Below are positions 7,483 to 15,524 of a DNA stretch of 57,559 nucleotides, in pieces. How positions within the stretch are numbered: the stretch's first letter is position 1; each line of letters starts with the position of its first letter. Location of the stretch: the IMG/VR virus record IMGVR_UViG_3300005538_000014, positions 1-57,559 of that record; one strand, written 5' to 3'. The notes under the pieces are model-generated. The model worked only from the letters and a program-made list of their open reading frames with translations. It was not told where the DNA came from and did no database searches. The translations under genes were made by a program, and so were the position numbers. The stretch comes from a virus.

Positions 7483-8099
7483 TACGCGCTCACGTCGACA
7501 TCTACCGACCCGTTTACCGTCACGGCGCTCGCAGAGACATTGATTGCCGCCCCCTGTACGGTCACTGAAATCTTGCCGACCGAAACTGTCCTTTGATCAG
7601 AAAGGATTGTGGCCGACGCATAAGACCGCGCGAGCAGACCCGCGGTCGGCCCATTCACGCTGCCGATGAGCTTTCGGAGGCGACTGCCGTAGCTCGGATA
7701 CCAGAGCATCCGCCCCTGGCGCGTTACCAACTTTGTACTGACAGCTTGCTCGTAATTGTCGCTGCCGGAGACAACAGCGAAATCACCCATGCCGTCACCC
7801 GACAGTCTGCCGTTTTGCAGGGCAATGTCGGTGCCAAGGGCGGTGTCCGCGGTCGCCGCGAGCGGCATGAGCAGCGCGGCAGACGGCACCATGATAGTAC
7901 CGCCATTCAGAATCACTTGCTCGGTTGCCTGTGTCTCGTCGTCAGTGAGGTACGGGTAAACGAGGTTGTTGATGTAAATGAGGCTCGGCCATTGCGACAC
8001 ATCGCCAAGCTCACGCGCGGCGACCTTTTGCAAGGTGTCGCCGACTTGCGTTTGGACGAAGCGGAAGCCGCGCAGCGGCCTATTGAGATTGATAGCCAT
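7482..8099 (-). CDS. Baseplate protein: LysM-like N-terminus fused to GPW/gp25-like domain
   Basis: 205 aa. Residues about 15-52 (TQVGDTLQKVAARELGDVSQWPSLIYIN) match the LysM-like baseplate module. The central region (GDFAVVSGSDNYEQAVSTKLVTRQGRMLWYPSYGSRL) has the gp25/GPW layout: a leading beta-strand, then the conserved L-x-T-x-x-G-x-x-x-x-P-x-Y-G turn. This protein links wedges to the sheath start in contractile injection systems. Start and stop overlap the neighbouring genes in TAATG fashion. LysM-gp25 fusions are common in this type of phage baseplate. Confidence 0.82.
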   Translation of the reverse strand: MAINLNRPLRGFRFVQTQVGDTLQKVAARELGDVSQWPSLIYINNLVYPYLTDDETQATEQVILNGGTIMVPSAALLMPLAATADTALGTDIALQNGRLSGDGMGDFAVVSGSDNYEQAVSTKLVTRQGRMLWYPSYGSRLRKLIGSVNGPTAGLLARSYASATILSDQRTVSVGKISVTVQGAAINVSASAVTVNGSVDVDVSA

Positions 8100-9262
8100 T
8101 ACGGGAACGAAATCCCGGCCGCCGCGGTGGAGAGCATGTACGCGAGGTCATCGGCATCCATTGGCAGCGTTGCAGGGTCCGTGATTTTCAGCGTATCGAG
8201 CGCGGACTGCGCGTCGGTCGTCACCGCGGCCAGCGTCGTAGGCTCCGGCGTGATGGTCTCGAATGCGTTTTCATTGATCAGCGGGCTAATCGGCGAGCCG
8301 CCAGACGTGGACGAGCACGAGGATGCGCCGTACACATCGGTGAAATCAGGGTTCGTTTTCATGCCAGAAAAGACGTTGGTAACAACGCAGTACGCGTTGT
8401 CGAAGGCCGACGCCGCCCCCATCAACTCGGCTTGCGAGCCGTAATCGCTCGGGTTCGCGATGGCCCCGAGGGTGTAGAGCGCGTTACGCCCGGCGCGCGA
8501 AACGTCGGCCACAAGGCCCATCAAATCAGCGGCGGAGCCTACCAACGGGCCAGCCGTGGATTTGATCACGCCAATGCCGGTGTTGAGCGTCGTAACCGCT
8601 GTTTCCAGAAACTGCGCCAGGGGATCGAAAAGGCTGCCGCTCGCGAGATCGCCGGCACTCAGGCCAGAGATCAGGTCGTAACTCCCCTGCAGGCTTTCGA
8701 GGCCGAGCGTTGACTGATCTTGCGACAGGAGCGAGTCGAACTGGCTGAAATCGTCCTCGCTGTCGCCAGCGAGCGCGGCGTCGAGTTCTGACGCGAGAAC
8801 CGTCAACGTGATCTGGTACATCATCAGGAGCGGGCGCGCCCGGCTCCGCTTCAAGATGAATTGGTTTGGCGCTACGATTGAGGCGAAGCCATCGAGAGCA
8901 TCGGCGAAGATCAGCTTGACGCTGTTCGGATCCTGCCCGGCCGCGCGCGCCTGGTCGCGCAAGGCGTGCCACTGGTAATAGACGAATTGCTGCAACTGCT
9001 GAAAAAGCGCAACGCCATCGGCGCTTTCCGTCCCGCGCCACCCCGTGTGCCCGGAAATGACGATAGTTGCGAGGCCGGGGCCGAAATTGTCAACGAACGC
9101 CGAATTGCCGAGAGTCTGTTGGACTGTCAGACGCGACGGGTCCGAGCGCGTCAAATCTTCTGGTCGAATGTTAAGCTGAAATGAGGAAATTTCACCCGTC
9201 AGGCCGTTATCCATGACGAAGCTAATAGGCCGATACCACGATTTTTGAGTGGACGGAATCAT
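8099..9262 (-). CDS. Putative tail/baseplate protein (SGHTGWR family)
   Basis: 387 aa. The N-terminal 170 residues carry a conserved block (RPEDLTRSDPSRLTVQQTL... GLATIVISGHTGWRG, then WHALRDQARAAGQDPNSVKLIFAD). I associate it with a tail-end or baseplate protein of myoviruses encoded just upstream of the LysM-gp25 gene. The C-terminal half is Ala/Ser/Asp-rich and poorly conserved. No enzymatic motif is visible. It starts 13 bases after a promoter element and opens the baseplate operon 9262-5503. The role is inferred from gene order. Confidence 0.55.
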   Translation of the reverse strand: MIPSTQKSWYRPISFVMDNGLTGEISSFQLNIRPEDLTRSDPSRLTVQQTLGNSAFVDNFGPGLATIVISGHTGWRGTESADGVALFQQLQQFVYYQWHALRDQARAAGQDPNSVKLIFADALDGFASIVAPNQFILKRSRARPLLMMYQITLTVLASELDAALAGDSEDDFSQFDSLLSQDQSTLGLESLQGSYDLISGLSAGDLASGSLFDPLAQFLETAVTTLNTGIGVIKSTAGPLVGSAADLMGLVADVSRAGRNALYTLGAIANPSDYGSQAELMGAASAFDNAYCVVTNVFSGMKTNPDFTDVYGASSCSSTSGGSPISPLINENAFETITPEPTTLAAVTTDAQSALDTLKITDPATLPMDADDLAYMLSTAAAGISFP

Positions 9263-9284
9263 GCGACGACGGTAGCGTCACGTT
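9263..9284 (-). promoter_or_regulatory. GTGACG-type late promoter of the baseplate operon
   Basis: On the minus strand, ACGTGACG ends exactly 13 bases before the ATG at 9262. The -10-like hexamer is TACCGT, followed by six bases and then ATG. No Shine-Dalgarno is present (CGTCGC precedes ATG). Confidence 0.65.
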
Positions 9285-9306
9285 CCGTCGTAACTCGGTG
9301 AGCAGC

Positions 9307-9573
9307 ATGTTCGAGTGGTTTATCAATTCCGACATTGGCGCGCCCATCTACGTGCTCTGCATATTCGCGGCCGTAGCCGCAGCCGTATTCGGTTTCTGCT
9401 GGCTCATAATGAAGGCCGCCAAGGTGCCGGGCGTGCCATCAGTCATCCTTGGCCTCATTCTCGCCATTGGCGGCGCTGTCGTCGCCGGATTCCACGGCGC
9501 GGTTATCGGCTTGCTTATCGGCGTGTTCGTGGCCGTTTTCAGTATGGCGAACCGACAGCGGCCGAGCGCCTGA
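9307..9573 (+). CDS. Small integral membrane protein on the opposite strand inside the tail module
   Basis: About 88 aa from the ATG at 9307; a GTG at 9298 would add three residues. It has two to three strong hydrophobic segments: IYVLCIFAAVAAAVFGFCWLI, VPSVILGLILAIGGAVVAGF and AVIGLLIGVFVAVFSM. The stop directly abuts the stop of the convergent spike gene (TGA then TTA), so this is a compact single-gene insertion between baseplate genes. No family is recognised. Possibilities include a superinfection-exclusion or second holin-like protein; neither is proven. Confidence 0.6.
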   Translation: MFEWFINSDIGAPIYVLCIFAAVAAAVFGFCWLIMKAAKVPGVPSVILGLILAIGGAVVAGFHGAVIGLLIGVFVAVFSMANRQRPSA

Positions 9574-10371
9574 TTACCCTGTCGGGAGGCCGGTCGTGCC
9601 GCCGCCAGTTTGTACGCCACCGTGCGTGTGATGGCTGACGGTGTGGCCGCCGTTGAACGTCCCCTCACCAGCGGCCGTAACTGTGCCCGGACCGTTGATG
9701 TTGCCGTTCTTGTCGATTGTTACCCCATTCAGGTTGATTTGCCCGTTCGGGGTGGTGATGGTCGCACCACCGCTGCCATTCACGGTCGCGGTGAGATTGC
9801 CGGCATTCGTGCTTGTGATGTTGCCGCTCGGGTCGATGTCGACCGTGGCTTTTGTCGCGCCGCCGTTGTGAACCTCCAAATGGACATGCACGGCAGCCGA
9901 GGTGTTCTTTGAAATCTTCCACTTGCCGTCGAGATCGAGGCCAGTCAAATCCTTGTGCGTGGTATCCGTCGCGATGCGGAGGTATGTTCCGCTCGGGTGA
10001 TAGAACTCGAAATTTCCATTGTCGTCGGTGTAGCAGTAAACGTCACTCGGATCGCGCTTGATGCGCGCACTGAATACCGACTCGTCAAAGAGCATCTGGC
10101 AGACTTGGGGGTACACAAACCCAAGGACGATTGGGCGCTTCCCGACGAATCCGACACACGCGATGATGTCGCGGTTCCCCGATGCTTGCGGATCGTACTC
10201 GTTGTTCGGATCGGTTACGGTTGGGGCTACCAGGCCGGATTCGCCGAAATCCGTTCCCGAGAGATCGCACATGCACTGCACCATCGGGATTGCTTGCCCG
10301 TTTCGGAGCATCAGGAGATCAACGGCATTCGCGCCGTTATGAACGCCACAGACCTTCGCAAACTCAAGCAT
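9574..10371 (-). CDS. Baseplate spike / central puncturing protein (gpV / Mu gp45-like)
   Basis: 265 aa. The start at 10371 overlaps the end of the hub gene by 8 bases; longer upstream frames fall inside that gene. The N-terminal part holds an OB-fold-like region (IPMVQCMCDLSGTDFGESG... RDIIACVGFVGKRPIVLGFVYP). The middle is a regular beta-helical stretch of short D/N/G/T repeats. The C-terminus HTVSHHTHGGVQTGGGTTGLPTG is the H-x-H tip seen in P2 gpV-type spikes, which bind iron at the apex. It pierces the outer membrane on sheath contraction. Confidence 0.85.
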   Translation of the reverse strand: MLEFAKVCGVHNGANAVDLLMLRNGQAIPMVQCMCDLSGTDFGESGLVAPTVTDPNNEYDPQASGNRDIIACVGFVGKRPIVLGFVYPQVCQMLFDESVFSARIKRDPSDVYCYTDDNGNFEFYHPSGTYLRIATDTTHKDLTGLDLDGKWKISKNTSAAVHVHLEVHNGGATKATVDIDPSGNITSTNAGNLTATVNGSGGATITTPNGQINLNGVTIDKNGNINGPGTVTAAGEGTFNGGHTVSHHTHGGVQTGGGTTGLPTG

Positions 10372-11857
10372 AGACACCCGCCGCCGCCATTTCGGTGAGG
10401 TACGGGCTTGCCGATCCACTGCCCTCCTCAATGCGTTGAATAAACCCTGTACCGCGGTCCAATTCGGCCGTAGTCCGATAGGTGCGGAACGGCAAGTAGG
10501 TATGCGTCACGGCCGGCACATAGTATTCCGAGTTCAGGCCGCCGCCATTTTGACCGCCGCGATTGATTTGCAGGATGGTGCCGGCCTTGATCGTTTCGTC
10601 GCCGCGCAATTCGGCCGCACCCTTCTCAAAGACCACGTTGTCCCGATTGAGGTTCGCGAGCAGCTTGCGTTTGGCAATCATATAGTCGAGGACGTTCTGG
10701 TTGCCCGTGTCGTAATCGCCCTGCTTTTTGCCGTCGATACGTGGGCCTTGCTGAGATTGCACTTGCAGCATGCGGAGTCCGTACAGAGTGTCCGTCGAGT
10801 TCGGATAGTCGTGGAGGTAGAAATCCGAGACATCCTGTTGCTGCGCCGCGGCACGGAAGAGCACGGGATCGGTCATGCTGTATTGCTGCGCGTCAACCCA
10901 ATAATAGTTATAGACACCAGCGTCAGAGCGAGTGACATTGAGCGAGACCAGCGCATCATCGAAAATCGGGTTGACAATAGGAGGATTGGTGACTGGCTGA
11001 ATCCAAGCCCCTGTCGGGTCTTTGTATGGCATGGGGCGGTACACGACGTACGGAGCGTCCTCCCGATCCTCTACATACAATTCATTCTGGAAGAGGTCGC
11101 CAAAGTATCGCATGAGGTCGTAGATCGAGCCACCGGCCCACGCGTTGGTGCCGAACGGCGAAACGATGGCGTTTTGCACGGTCGCGTCGACCGCGAAGCT
11201 GACGATTGGTGATTGCGCGCCATTCGAGCCTCCGCTCGTTTGCATGTTGTCGATGAATTGCTGAACTGGCCCTTCCACCAACTGTTGAATGAACTCGGAG
11301 GCGTCCAGATTGGCGTCCGTGCTGATCCCGTAGTTCACGAACAGCTTGAAATAGGTGAGCAAGTCCTGACCGAGAACATGGTTCGGCAGGTACACAATCT
11401 GACACATTTGCAGGAGTTTGCCGTAGTCCTGACCGGAGACCGTCACCGTCCGCTGCGGCCCACCGGCAGAGCCGATGGTTTCCCCGCGGGTTACGTTCGT
11501 GACAAGCCCCCTCATCATCAGCGGCAGCCCGGCCGGCGTTCCGAGGCCGGAGTAAAGCGTCGCATCGCGCGCCATGCGGATTTCAATGACATCGAGCGGC
11601 TCGATTACGCCGTAGAGCGAGTCCATTGAATCGAGATCGAGCTTGTCTGCGAGTACGACCGAGAACATGCCGCACGGTTCGCGCACCGATTTACGCGTGA
11701 CGACTTGCCCGAACTCACCGATGTACGGTGTGAGGTCGACGGTGCGCGCGGAACCCTGAAACCGCTGCGACGCCGCGATGTTGCCGGAGACGGTAGCGCG
11801 CCCAATGTTCTTCTTGAGCACCACCGAAATTTGCGGCTCAAAAACCTTAACCGCCAT
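10364..11857 (-). CDS. Baseplate hub protein (gp27/gpD-like)
   Basis: 497 aa. The ATG at 11857 overlaps the end of the tape-measure gene by 11 bases. Located between tape measure and spike, the position of the trimeric hub in contractile tails. The N-terminal half has beta-strand blocks with TRKSVREPCGMFSVVLADKLD and a sugar-free hub-like segment IEPLDVIEIRMARD... RGLVTNVTRG, typical of hub domain I. The C-terminal part (TIKAGTILQINRGG... YYVPAVTHTYLPFRTYRTTAELDRGTGF) resembles the terminal beta-strand block of gp44/gpD hubs. Call by context and fold-like pattern. Confidence 0.7.
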   Translation of the reverse strand: MAVKVFEPQISVVLKKNIGRATVSGNIAASQRFQGSARTVDLTPYIGEFGQVVTRKSVREPCGMFSVVLADKLDLDSMDSLYGVIEPLDVIEIRMARDATLYSGLGTPAGLPLMMRGLVTNVTRGETIGSAGGPQRTVTVSGQDYGKLLQMCQIVYLPNHVLGQDLLTYFKLFVNYGISTDANLDASEFIQQLVEGPVQQFIDNMQTSGGSNGAQSPIVSFAVDATVQNAIVSPFGTNAWAGGSIYDLMRYFGDLFQNELYVEDREDAPYVVYRPMPYKDPTGAWIQPVTNPPIVNPIFDDALVSLNVTRSDAGVYNYYWVDAQQYSMTDPVLFRAAAQQQDVSDFYLHDYPNSTDTLYGLRMLQVQSQQGPRIDGKKQGDYDTGNQNVLDYMIAKRKLLANLNRDNVVFEKGAAELRGDETIKAGTILQINRGGQNGGGLNSEYYVPAVTHTYLPFRTYRTTAELDRGTGFIQRIEEGSGSASPYLTEMAAAGVYA

Positions 11858-14405
11858 CTGCGCCCAACCCCATGTTGAAGGCTGGCAGCGGAGCGTAGCC
11901 ACTCGCGCCACCAGGATTGAAACTTTGCAGAGACACCCGGTTCAGCGGCACGCCACGCGAATCGACCATGTTAAGGTTGACCTCGTGCGAGAATTTGACG
12001 TGCTTCAAAATCTTGTCGGCGTACAACGGATCGCCGCCGCCGTTGTAAGCCATGAGGGCGTCGTGAATCCTCCCCTTTGAGTGAATGAGGTCCGCGAGGT
12101 AGTGCAGCCCGGCATTCACGTTTTCGTCAGGGATGTCGCGGTTCAAACCGTATCCGCGAGCCGTGCGACGGGTCACTTGCATGATTCCATGGACGCCAGT
12201 CGGGCTAGTCGTGCGCAGGCCCATGGAGGATTCCTGCATCGCCTGCGCTTCGGCCAATTTGGTAAAATCGGCAACAGACATTCCCGCACGCGCGGCATAT
12301 TTCGCCGCATACTTGTCAACGAGCGCGCGCGCGGCCTTCTGAATGGCAGATCGAGTGCCGGAGGTCGCGGGGCCGCCGCTTCCGCTCCCGCTCCCGCCGC
12401 CAATCCTGTTGCCATGCGCGTCGAAACCGACATCCCGCATGTGCTTCTCGATTCCTTGACGCACCGCATTGGAATAGTCGTTCTGTACGCTCCCACTCTC
12501 GGCCCACCATGGGTTGTCGAAATAGGGAAAGAGGTCGTCGAGCTTCGACGGGTTTCCGGCCTTCACCGACGCGTCAAAGCGGGCGCTCCCCATCTTGATT
12601 GCGTCGTCGAGCTTCGGCACGTCTGGATTGAGGCCAAGAATTGCCCCGACGCGGAGGTTTGTGTCAGCCGACAAGCCGATGTCTCGCCGCGACTTGTACT
12701 TTTTGATAAAATCGGTTTTCGCCTCTTGTTCGTAACGCAACTGCGCCTTGTACTCTTCTGGTGCCAAATGTTGCGCGAGAGCCTCTACAGACTCTTTGAT
12801 CCTATTCAGGATGGGCGTGATGTTGCCGCCGAGCCGCGTCAACTCGTCGGTGATGTCCTTGGTCGATTTCAGGATCGCCTGCCCCGGATCCTGATACTGG
12901 TTGAACTTGTCCTCGATCTTGTCGCGCTCGCTCTTGGACAGCTTGGCCGGGTCGGCGGTCATAAGCTGCCGCGCGAACGCGAGTGGGACACCCCACTGGT
13001 TTGATGCGAACTCGGTTGCCAATTCGTCGTTGCCGCCAGCCTCGCGTTTGATTTGCTGCCGGACAGCCTGCAAGACGGTCTGATTGCTGAATTTCCCCCG
13101 GCCCACCCATCCGGCAAACGGACCGCCAGCGCCAAACGCGCGTTGCGGCGTGCCAAAGAGGCCCTGTTGCCACAGGGCTTTCGAGGCGAACGGATCGCGG
13201 ATTCCGAATTGTTGCTGGAAGGCACGCATGCTCAAATTCATGCTGGCCTCGCCGAACGCGCCGCCCTGGCGCTGCGCGGCGTCAGCAGTCGCGAGCATCG
13301 ACGCCGTGTCGCCGGGCGTCATTCCGGGGCGCTTCGTGCCGGTGAGTGCGGCCAACTCGCTCGCGTAGCCCTCTACATTGGGCGTCGAGAGCGACATTCG
13401 CGCGGCCGTGATAGCGAAGCTCTGTACGGCGGAGATCATCTCATCCGCCTTGGCCGGATAGCCGCCCTTCTTGATTGCGTCCGCGATCATGTTCGCGAGG
13501 CGGCGGTTCTCGTTGTCGCGGCCGCCTGTGACGCCAAGGCGCTGCATTGTCGCCATGAAATCGACGCCGGAAGCGTTGTCGATGCCGAACGCGGCAGACA
13601 GGCCCAATCCTTGGCGCAGCCCGCGGATGCCGCCGCGGCCGCCGCTCACGCGCACGTACTCGTTTGCGAGCTTGGCGGACTCCACATACGTCACTGCCAG
13701 GCCGCCAGTTGCGGCGCGCGTTTGCGCTTGCAGTTTGTCGAAACTCTCGCCGAGATCGCCCATGCGGCGGCGCAGCGTGTTGATGCTGATTGCTTCGTCG
13801 GAATAGAGTTCGTTCGCCTTACCGACCATCGAGCCGACAGCACCAATGCCGGCGAGTGCAAGCGTGGAACCGACCATCGACATCGCCATAGACGGCGCAC
13901 GCCCGGCCACGCGGCCCATCGTGCGCCTCCACCACGGCTGCGGTCCTGGCGGCTCCTCCTCCACCGGAGGTTCGCCGTACTGCGCGGCATAAGCCGTGCC
14001 CTGCAACCCAACTTGGATCATGCGCATACGATGCGCACGAGCGTCCGACGCATTCTGGAAAGTGCCGGTGTGCCCGCGATACCACTCGGGGAAATCATCG
14101 AACTGGCGCACGCGCTGAGAGCCAATGGAGCGGCTCTTCCGCATGCGATCCCAATTATCGAGGAATTTTTTTACATCATCGTCGGAGAACGGCTTGCGCT
14201 TCTCCCGCTCCAAGATGTTTTTGACGCTTTTGAGAGTCTCGGCGGATCGCTCCACCTGTTTCATTGCCGAGGCGAGCTTCTCCGCCGCCTTGGCATTGCG
14301 CTCCATCGACGACGCGGCAGACTTTGCGGCGCTGTCAAGCTGCCGGATGTTCGCATTCGCGCCGGACGTGTTTGCGCCAACGTCGATGTCGATTTTTTGC
14401 GTCAT
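11847..14405 (-). CDS. Tail tape measure protein with C-terminal lytic transglycosylase (SLT) domain
   Basis: 852 aa. The N-terminal 150 residues are coiled coil with many Lys/Glu/Ala. A hydrophobic Gly/Ala segment follows (SMAMSMVGSTLALAGIGAVGSMVG, about 190-215), a classic tape-measure feature. Residues about 715-800 form an SLT lytic transglycosylase: AQAMQESSMGLRTTS with catalytic Glu, GVHGIMQVTRRTA, NAGLHYLADLI and ALMAYNGG. The enzyme would open the peptidoglycan during DNA entry. The ATG lies 13 bases after a promoter element, and the frameshift extension of the chaperone gene ends 8 bases upstream. Confidence 0.9.
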   Translation of the reverse strand: MTQKIDIDVGANTSGANANIRQLDSAAKSAASSMERNAKAAEKLASAMKQVERSAETLKSVKNILEREKRKPFSDDDVKKFLDNWDRMRKSRSIGSQRVRQFDDFPEWYRGHTGTFQNASDARAHRMRMIQVGLQGTAYAAQYGEPPVEEEPPGPQPWWRRTMGRVAGRAPSMAMSMVGSTLALAGIGAVGSMVGKANELYSDEAISINTLRRRMGDLGESFDKLQAQTRAATGGLAVTYVESAKLANEYVRVSGGRGGIRGLRQGLGLSAAFGIDNASGVDFMATMQRLGVTGGRDNENRRLANMIADAIKKGGYPAKADEMISAVQSFAITAARMSLSTPNVEGYASELAALTGTKRPGMTPGDTASMLATADAAQRQGGAFGEASMNLSMRAFQQQFGIRDPFASKALWQQGLFGTPQRAFGAGGPFAGWVGRGKFSNQTVLQAVRQQIKREAGGNDELATEFASNQWGVPLAFARQLMTADPAKLSKSERDKIEDKFNQYQDPGQAILKSTKDITDELTRLGGNITPILNRIKESVEALAQHLAPEEYKAQLRYEQEAKTDFIKKYKSRRDIGLSADTNLRVGAILGLNPDVPKLDDAIKMGSARFDASVKAGNPSKLDDLFPYFDNPWWAESGSVQNDYSNAVRQGIEKHMRDVGFDAHGNRIGGGSGSGSGGPATSGTRSAIQKAARALVDKYAAKYAARAGMSVADFTKLAEAQAMQESSMGLRTTSPTGVHGIMQVTRRTARGYGLNRDIPDENVNAGLHYLADLIHSKGRIHDALMAYNGGGDPLYADKILKHVKFSHEVNLNMVDSRGVPLNRVSLQSFNPGGASGYAPLPAFNMGLGADGG

Positions 14406-14427
14406 GCCGAGATCATGGCGTCACGCG
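14406..14427 (-). promoter_or_regulatory. GTGACG-type late promoter of the tape-measure gene
   Basis: Minus strand: GCGTGACG ends 13 bases before the ATG, with -10-like CATGAT and then TCTCGGC before ATG. The element overlaps the last codons of the chaperone frameshift ORF (…GTG ACG CCA TGA). Confidence 0.6.
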
Positions 14428-14682
14428 CGGCGCAGTGCCGTCAGCGCACTCACGCTGAAACTCCTCCAACTCCGCCTCGAAATCGTCGTCGACCCACTCC
14501 TCACCGTTCGGATTTTCGGTGTAATAGTGGGCGTAGAAATCCGTCAGCATTTCCTCAAGTGTTGCTTCGAGGAAGAGTGGATCGTTGGGCGCGAGGTTGT
14601 ACTTGCGGCGGAACCAAAATTCGAGCGTGCCTTTAAGCCGCTTTCCCTGCTCCCGCGCCCGGCTTTTGAGTTCCCGCTCGAA
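14413..14682 (-). CDS. Frameshifted C-terminal extension of the tail assembly chaperone (gpG-T-like)
   Basis: This is an open frame without an obvious start, overlapping the 3' end of the chaperone gene in the +1 (equivalently -2) frame and ending just before the tape measure. It reads FERELKSRAREQGKRLKG, then TLEFWFRRKYNLAPNDPLF, LEATLEEMLTDFYAHYYTEN and an acidic tail. The KY-L-P-x-DP-x-F-L and MLTD-YAHYY pattern is one I know from tail chaperone extensions. Contractile and siphovirus tails commonly make such a fusion by programmed frameshifting. The frame stays open further upstream, so the slip site cannot be placed; GGGAAAG at about 14641-14647 is one candidate. The left boundary given is approximate. 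Confidence 0.6.
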   Translation of the reverse strand, partial: FERELKSRAREQGKRLKGTLEFWFRRKYNLAPNDPLFLEATLEEMLTDFYAHYYTENPNGEEWVDDDFEAELEEFQRECADGTAPRVTP

Positions 14683-14983
14683 ACGCGGCCCGCTTATCGC
14701 GAAGCGCGCCCCAAACCGTCCAAAGGCGTTGATACGTTTCGTCGGTTTCCGGGTCCATCGCGTCGATGTCCCAACCTTCCGGCACCTCTACAGCGAGCAC
14801 CTTGAGTTCGGCCATGACGGACGCGAGGTGCTGGAAATACTCCGGCACGTCGTTCAGGCCCTCGGTCAGCCGCGAATACTCGGCCTCGATCATCGCCTGG
14901 ATTCGGAGGTTCTTTTGCGCGAACCGGAACGTGCCGACGCCTTCAACGTCGACCACGAAATCGCTTGCAGATTGTTTCATCAT
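14633..14983 (-). CDS. Tail assembly chaperone
   Basis: 116 aa, placed between the tube and tape-measure genes, the invariant site of gpG-type chaperones. The sequence has FRFAQKNLRIQAMIEAEYSRL, then an HLASVMAELKVLAVEVPEGWDI block, a D-x-x-T-D-E-T-Y-Q-R-L helix and a Gly/Ala tail. This resembles tail chaperones that bind the tape measure during tube assembly. Two ATGs are adjacent (MM). The first lies exactly 13 bases after the promoter element. The 3' end overlaps a long open frame that probably forms a fused product. Confidence 0.7.
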   Translation of the reverse strand: MMKQSASDFVVDVEGVGTFRFAQKNLRIQAMIEAEYSRLTEGLNDVPEYFQHLASVMAELKVLAVEVPEGWDIDAMDPETDETYQRLWTVWGALRDKRAAFRAGTQKPGAGAGKAA

Positions 14984-15005
14984 GCGGCGAGCGTGCCGTC
15001 ACGAC
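14984..15005 (-). promoter_or_regulatory. GTGACG-type late promoter of the tail chaperone gene
   Basis: Minus strand: GTCGTGACG ends 13 bases before the first ATG; -10-like CACGCT, then CGCCGC, then ATG. It lies directly after a tandem pair of terminators, so this operon is restarted here. Confidence 0.65.
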
Positions 15006-15028
15006 CAGTTTTTTCGCTGAAAAACTGG
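15005..15028 (-). terminator. Second terminator-like hairpin downstream of the tube gene
   Basis: Nine-base inverted repeat CCAGTTTTT / AAAAACTGG with a 6-nt loop, immediately after a canonical terminator and immediately before the chaperone promoter. It may insulate the promoter from upstream transcription. Confidence 0.5.
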
Positions 15029-15030
15029 AC

Positions 15031-15059
15031 AAAAAAAGAGCGGACCCGAAGGCCCGCTC
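15031..15059 (-). terminator. Rho-independent terminator after the tail tube gene
   Basis: Read on the minus strand: GAGCGGGCC, a TTCG tetraloop, GGTCCGCTC (nine pairs, one G-T) and then seven T. This is a textbook intrinsic terminator 28 bases downstream of the tube stop codon. It separates the sheath/tube transcript from the chaperone/tape-measure transcript. Confidence 0.9.
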
Positions 15060-15086
15060 CAAGATTGCACCGCAAATGAAAGGAGT

Positions 15087-15509
15087 TTAGACGCCCGTCC
15101 CGCGCGCGTCGAGCGCGTAGAAGGTGCCATTCGCCATGACGATTTGATGCTTGGTGATTTCGACATCGCCGGAGGCGTAGGAGCAGCCGACATAGGTACG
15201 GAGAACGTCTCCGCTATCCTTGTCCTGTACGACGAAATCGAATACCAGTCCCTGCAGCACCTCGTCCCCGTTCTCAGCGAAGATGCCATCCTTCACCATG
15301 AGTTCCTTGTTGAGGATCATCTTGGAGACAGAGATCGTGTGCCGCGCCACGGTCGGCACGTATTCCTGTGCGTGGATGTCGCCGACGCCGCTTGCCATTT
15401 CCGGCGCGTAATCGTCGTTCATGCGGACGGACTGGATAAGCCCGTACTGCTTGCCGTCGAACGTAACGAGCGTTCGGTTGCCGCTACGAGTTTTCAGATT
15501 GACTTGCAT
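15087..15509 (-). CDS. Tail tube protein
   Basis: 140 aa directly downstream of the sheath gene, the conserved sheath-tube order of contractile tails. The sequence is all-beta, with KQYGLIQSVRMNDDYAPEMASGVGDIHAQEYVPTVARHTISVSKMIL. That is the tube-type pattern of a strand, a long loop and then T-I-x-V-x-K... ELM. Tube monomers stack as hexameric rings through which DNA passes. It is followed by a strong terminator, so sheath and tube share a transcript end, as expected for highly expressed structural genes. Confidence 0.78.
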   Translation of the reverse strand: MQVNLKTRSGNRTLVTFDGKQYGLIQSVRMNDDYAPEMASGVGDIHAQEYVPTVARHTISVSKMILNKELMVKDGIFAENGDEVLQGLVFDFVVQDKDSGDVLRTYVGCSYASGDVEITKHQIVMANGTFYALDARGTGV

Positions 15510-15524
15510 TGACTATGCGCCCCC

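Noticed and set aside
7516-7524. Further GTGACG copies inside genes (about 7519, 10508, 15555, 17880, 23910, 27511, 53520)
   Set aside because: They lie within coding sequence and most lack the A at position 3, T at position 7, or a start codon or A at position 14; only the copy near 27511 partly matches, and it sits inside the protease gene.
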